From an uncultured Sphingosinicella sp. (GTDB lineage Bacteria; Pseudomonadota; Alphaproteobacteria; Sphingomonadales; Sphingomonadaceae): a stretch of 6,478 bases of DNA. The notes beneath the pieces were generated by a model. That model saw only the letters and a program-made list of their open reading frames with translations, made no database searches and had not been told where the DNA came from. Numbering within the stretch: position 1 is the first letter of the stretch; each line of letters begins with the position of its first letter. The position numbers and the translations under genes were made by a program. Shown in pieces: positions 4,865 through 6,478 of the stretch. Where the stretch lies: the NCBI GenBank assembly GCA_946886275.1, contig CAMPIH010000134.1, forward strand, positions 1-6,478. The letters are read 5' to 3'.

Positions 4865-6214
4865 GTGAGAAGGTTGCTGCCGAGGAGCCTCATCGGCCAG
4901 ATCGCGCTGCTGATGGCGGTCGCCCTGCTGGTCGCTCAGGCGATCAATTTCAGCCTCGTCTTCACCGAGCGGCAAAGGGCGACCCGGGCCCAGGTCGAAG
5001 GGCCGGCGATCAGCCGATTCATCACGGTCGCTCAGAGGCTGGCGGCCAGTGAACCCGGGCAGCGCGAGGATCTGCTCCCCAGATGGGGGCGCCGTTCCCG
5101 TTACTCGCTCGATATGGTGAGCCTGCTCGCGCCACATCAGAGCCAGGAAAGGATCACGGCGCGCCTTCGTGAGACGGCCAGCGAGAATGGAGTCGTCCTC
5201 CGTGACGCCCGGGGCACGGTGACCGAACATCATCCCCGGAACAGGCGGCGAGAGCGAAGCCGTCCGCTTCAGACGCTGTTGCTCTCGGTCCAGTTCGATG
5301 ACGGAACCTGGCTCAATGCGCGGATGATCACCCAGCGCCCCAACCCCTGGCTCGCCGTCCGGGTGGCCGCTTCAACCCTGCTCATCTACCTGATCGTGCT
5401 CGGGGCGATGATCTGGATGGCGACCCGGCTGGCTCGGCCGCTTCGCGATCTCACCCTGGCCGCCGAACGCTTCCAGCGGCCGGGCGAGGCGCCGCGGGTG
5501 GAGCCGCGAGGGCCCGCCGACGTCAAGCGCGCGATCGAGGCGTTCAACGCGATGAGCGGACGGGTCGGGGCCATGCTCGACGAGAAGGACCGGATGCTCG
5601 GCGCGATCGGCCATGACCTTCGCACTCCCCTCGCCTCGCTGCGGATCCGAGCCGAGAGCGTCGAGCCGGAAGACGAACGCCTGAAGATGATCGCCACCAT
5701 CGAGGAAATGACGGCGATGCTCGACGACACGCTGGCGCTGGCGCGGTCCGGGCGGACGATGGAGCCGGCCCGAATCGTCGATCTGAACGCTCTGGTCGAC
5801 ACGATCGTCGAGGAATTCCGGGCACTCGGTCACGATGTCGAGCTCGAGCCTGGCGGCCGCGAGACCGCGTCCATTCAGCCCAACCTGCTCCGCCCGGCGA
5901 TCCGAAACCTGATCGAGAATGCCGTCAAATATGGCGGCTCGGCGCGCGCCGGAGTCCGCGGATCGGGAGACGATGTCGTCATCGAAATTGCGGACAAGGG
6001 GCCGGGCATAGCCGAAGCGGACCTCGCACAGGTCCAGGAGCCGTTCGTCCGGCTCGAAAGCTCACGAAGCCGGGAAACGGGCGGGAGCGGCCTCGGTCTC
6101 ACCCTCGCCCGGGCTGCTGCCCAGGCCCATGGCGGTTCGCTGGAACTGGAAAACCAGGCCGAGGGCGGCCTTCTGGCGCGGATAAGGCTGCCGAGGAGCG
6201 TCTCCGGACGCTAG
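4865..6214 (+). CDS. EnvZ-like membrane sensor histidine kinase
   Basis: An inner-membrane kinase of 449 residues, the partner of the preceding regulator. A short basic N-terminus leads to membrane segment 1 (about 8-31), a periplasmic region (about 32-160), membrane segment 2 (about 165-187) and a HAMP linker (about 188-240, with Arg-Pro-Leu-Arg-Asp-Leu). The H box is Gly-His250-Asp-Leu-Arg-Thr-Pro-Leu-Ala-Ser-Leu-Arg, and His250 is the phosphorylation site. The ATPase domain has the N box Asn348-Leu-Ile-Glu-Asn352-Ala-Val-Lys-Tyr, the G1 box Asp377-Lys-Gly-Pro-Gly-Ile, an F-box-like Glu-Pro-Phe-Val-Arg-Leu, and the G2 box Gly407-Ser-Gly-Leu-Gly-Leu. All catalytic boxes are intact. Start GTG 4865 has GGAAG at 4850-4854, inside the end of the regulator gene. 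The periplasmic region has a strongly basic patch at 125-133. The signal sensed is unknown. Confidence 0.95.
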   Translation: MRRLLPRSLIGQIALLMAVALLVAQAINFSLVFTERQRATRAQVEGPAISRFITVAQRLAASEPGQREDLLPRWGRRSRYSLDMVSLLAPHQSQERITARLRETASENGVVLRDARGTVTEHHPRNRRRERSRPLQTLLLSVQFDDGTWLNARMITQRPNPWLAVRVAASTLLIYLIVLGAMIWMATRLARPLRDLTLAAERFQRPGEAPRVEPRGPADVKRAIEAFNAMSGRVGAMLDEKDRMLGAIGHDLRTPLASLRIRAESVEPEDERLKMIATIEEMTAMLDDTLALARSGRTMEPARIVDLNALVDTIVEEFRALGHDVELEPGGRETASIQPNLLRPAIRNLIENAVKYGGSARAGVRGSGDDVVIEIADKGPGIAEADLAQVQEPFVRLESSRSRETGGSGLGLTLARAAAQAHGGSLELENQAEGGLLARIRLPRSVSGR

Positions 6215-6237
6215 AGCCTGTCCTGTCCAGTGCTGTG

Positions 6238-6432
6238 CTAGGCTTCGGCCGCCGAGGACCTGGCAGGAAAGCTCTTCACCTTGCGCTTGCCGCACCACAA
6301 TTCCAGCGGCTGTGAGCCACAATGCTCCAAGGCCAGATGGACCGCCTCGACATCGTCGGGCGCCTCGATCTCCTCGAAGCCGATGAACCGGCCATTGGCC
6401 GGGTTCAGCAGGTAGAGTCTGTAATAGACCAC
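6238..6432 (-). CDS. Small hypothetical protein, 64 residues
   Basis: Function unknown. The protein starts Met-Val-Tyr-Tyr-Arg-Leu-Tyr-Leu-Leu, continues with Asn-Gly-Arg-Phe-Ile-Gly-Phe-Glu-Glu-Ile-Glu-Ala, and has near its end Gln-Pro-Leu-Glu-Leu-Trp-Cys-Gly-Lys-Arg-Lys-Val. This layout, an N-terminal Tyr-rich strand, an acidic-Ala helix (Asp-Asp-Val-Glu-Ala-Val-His-Leu-Ala-Leu) and the Leu-Glu-Leu-Trp-Cys motif, resembles short hypothetical proteins I associate with sphingomonads. No signal peptide or membrane segment is seen, so it is likely cytoplasmic. The start is GTG (6432-6430 on the - strand), supported by a strong Shine-Dalgarno GGGGGGAA at 6445-6438, 5 bases upstream. It converges on the histidine kinase gene with 23 bases between the stops. 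A hairpin lies directly upstream of its ribosome site. Confidence 0.82.
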   Translation of the reverse strand: MVYYRLYLLNPANGRFIGFEEIEAPDDVEAVHLALEHCGSQPLELWCGKRKVKSFPARSSAAEA

Positions 6433-6448
6433 AGCTGTTCCCCCCGGT

Positions 6449-6476
6449 GCCCTTCCGCTTCCCGACTCGGAAGGGC
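6449..6476 (-). promoter_or_regulatory. Perfect 9-bp inverted repeat in the leader of the small hypothetical gene
   Basis: GCCCTTCCG (6449-6457) and CGGAAGGGC (6468-6476) are exact reverse complements around a 10-base loop. On the - strand the hairpin ends 3 bases before the GGGGGGAA ribosome site of the 64-residue gene, so as RNA it could influence ribosome access. It could instead be a two-sided operator, or the terminator of a gene on the + strand beyond the window edge; no T run can be judged because the sequence ends 2 bases later. The repeat itself is certain; its role is not. Confidence 0.5.
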
Positions 6477-6478
6477 TG

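Noticed and set aside
5372..5833. Open frames on the - strand opposite the kinase gene
   Set aside because: No family features; they mirror the codon pattern of the kinase gene.

Overview
The window reads as a stretch of high-GC alphaproteobacterial chromosome. A sphingomonad (Sphingomonas or a relative) is the most likely host. This rests on the protein style, on the GTG starts, and on a small protein at the right end that resembles short hypothetical proteins I associate with sphingomonads. It is an inference from familiarity, not from a search. Genes are densely packed, and I see no insertion sequence, phage gene, CRISPR array or other mobile element.

Layout, left to right. Bases 1-434 are the 3' end of an M28-family metallopeptidase gene on the + strand. 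Twelve bases later come agmatine deiminase (aguA, 447-1421) and then N-carbamoylputrescine amidase (aguB, about 1530-2378). Together these two enzymes convert agmatine to putrescine. A uracil-DNA glycosylase gene resembling family 5/UDGb (2362-3021) lies on the - strand and overlaps the end of aguB tail-to-tail by 17 bases. Divergent from it, 23 bases away, is folK (3045-3575, folate synthesis). The last 10 bases of folK, including its stop codon, lie inside a tRNA-Lys(TTT) gene (3566-3641). A small exported protein of unknown function follows (3699-4022). Then comes a two-component pair: an OmpR-type response regulator (4141-4860) and an EnvZ-like sensor histidine kinase (4865-6214), 4 bases apart. 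At the right end a 64-residue conserved-type hypothetical protein (6238-6432, - strand) has a strong Shine-Dalgarno sequence and a perfect 9-bp hairpin just upstream.

Functionally this is mostly housekeeping: polyamine synthesis, DNA repair, folate synthesis, a tRNA and a signalling pair of unknown target. I do not see a convincing new multi-gene system. The points most worth checking are the folK/tRNA-Lys overlap, where tRNA 5' processing would cut off the folK stop codon, and the leader hairpin of the last gene. Two lesser points are the His-Cys-Ser form of the glycosylase motif and the probably leaderless small exported gene after the tRNA.
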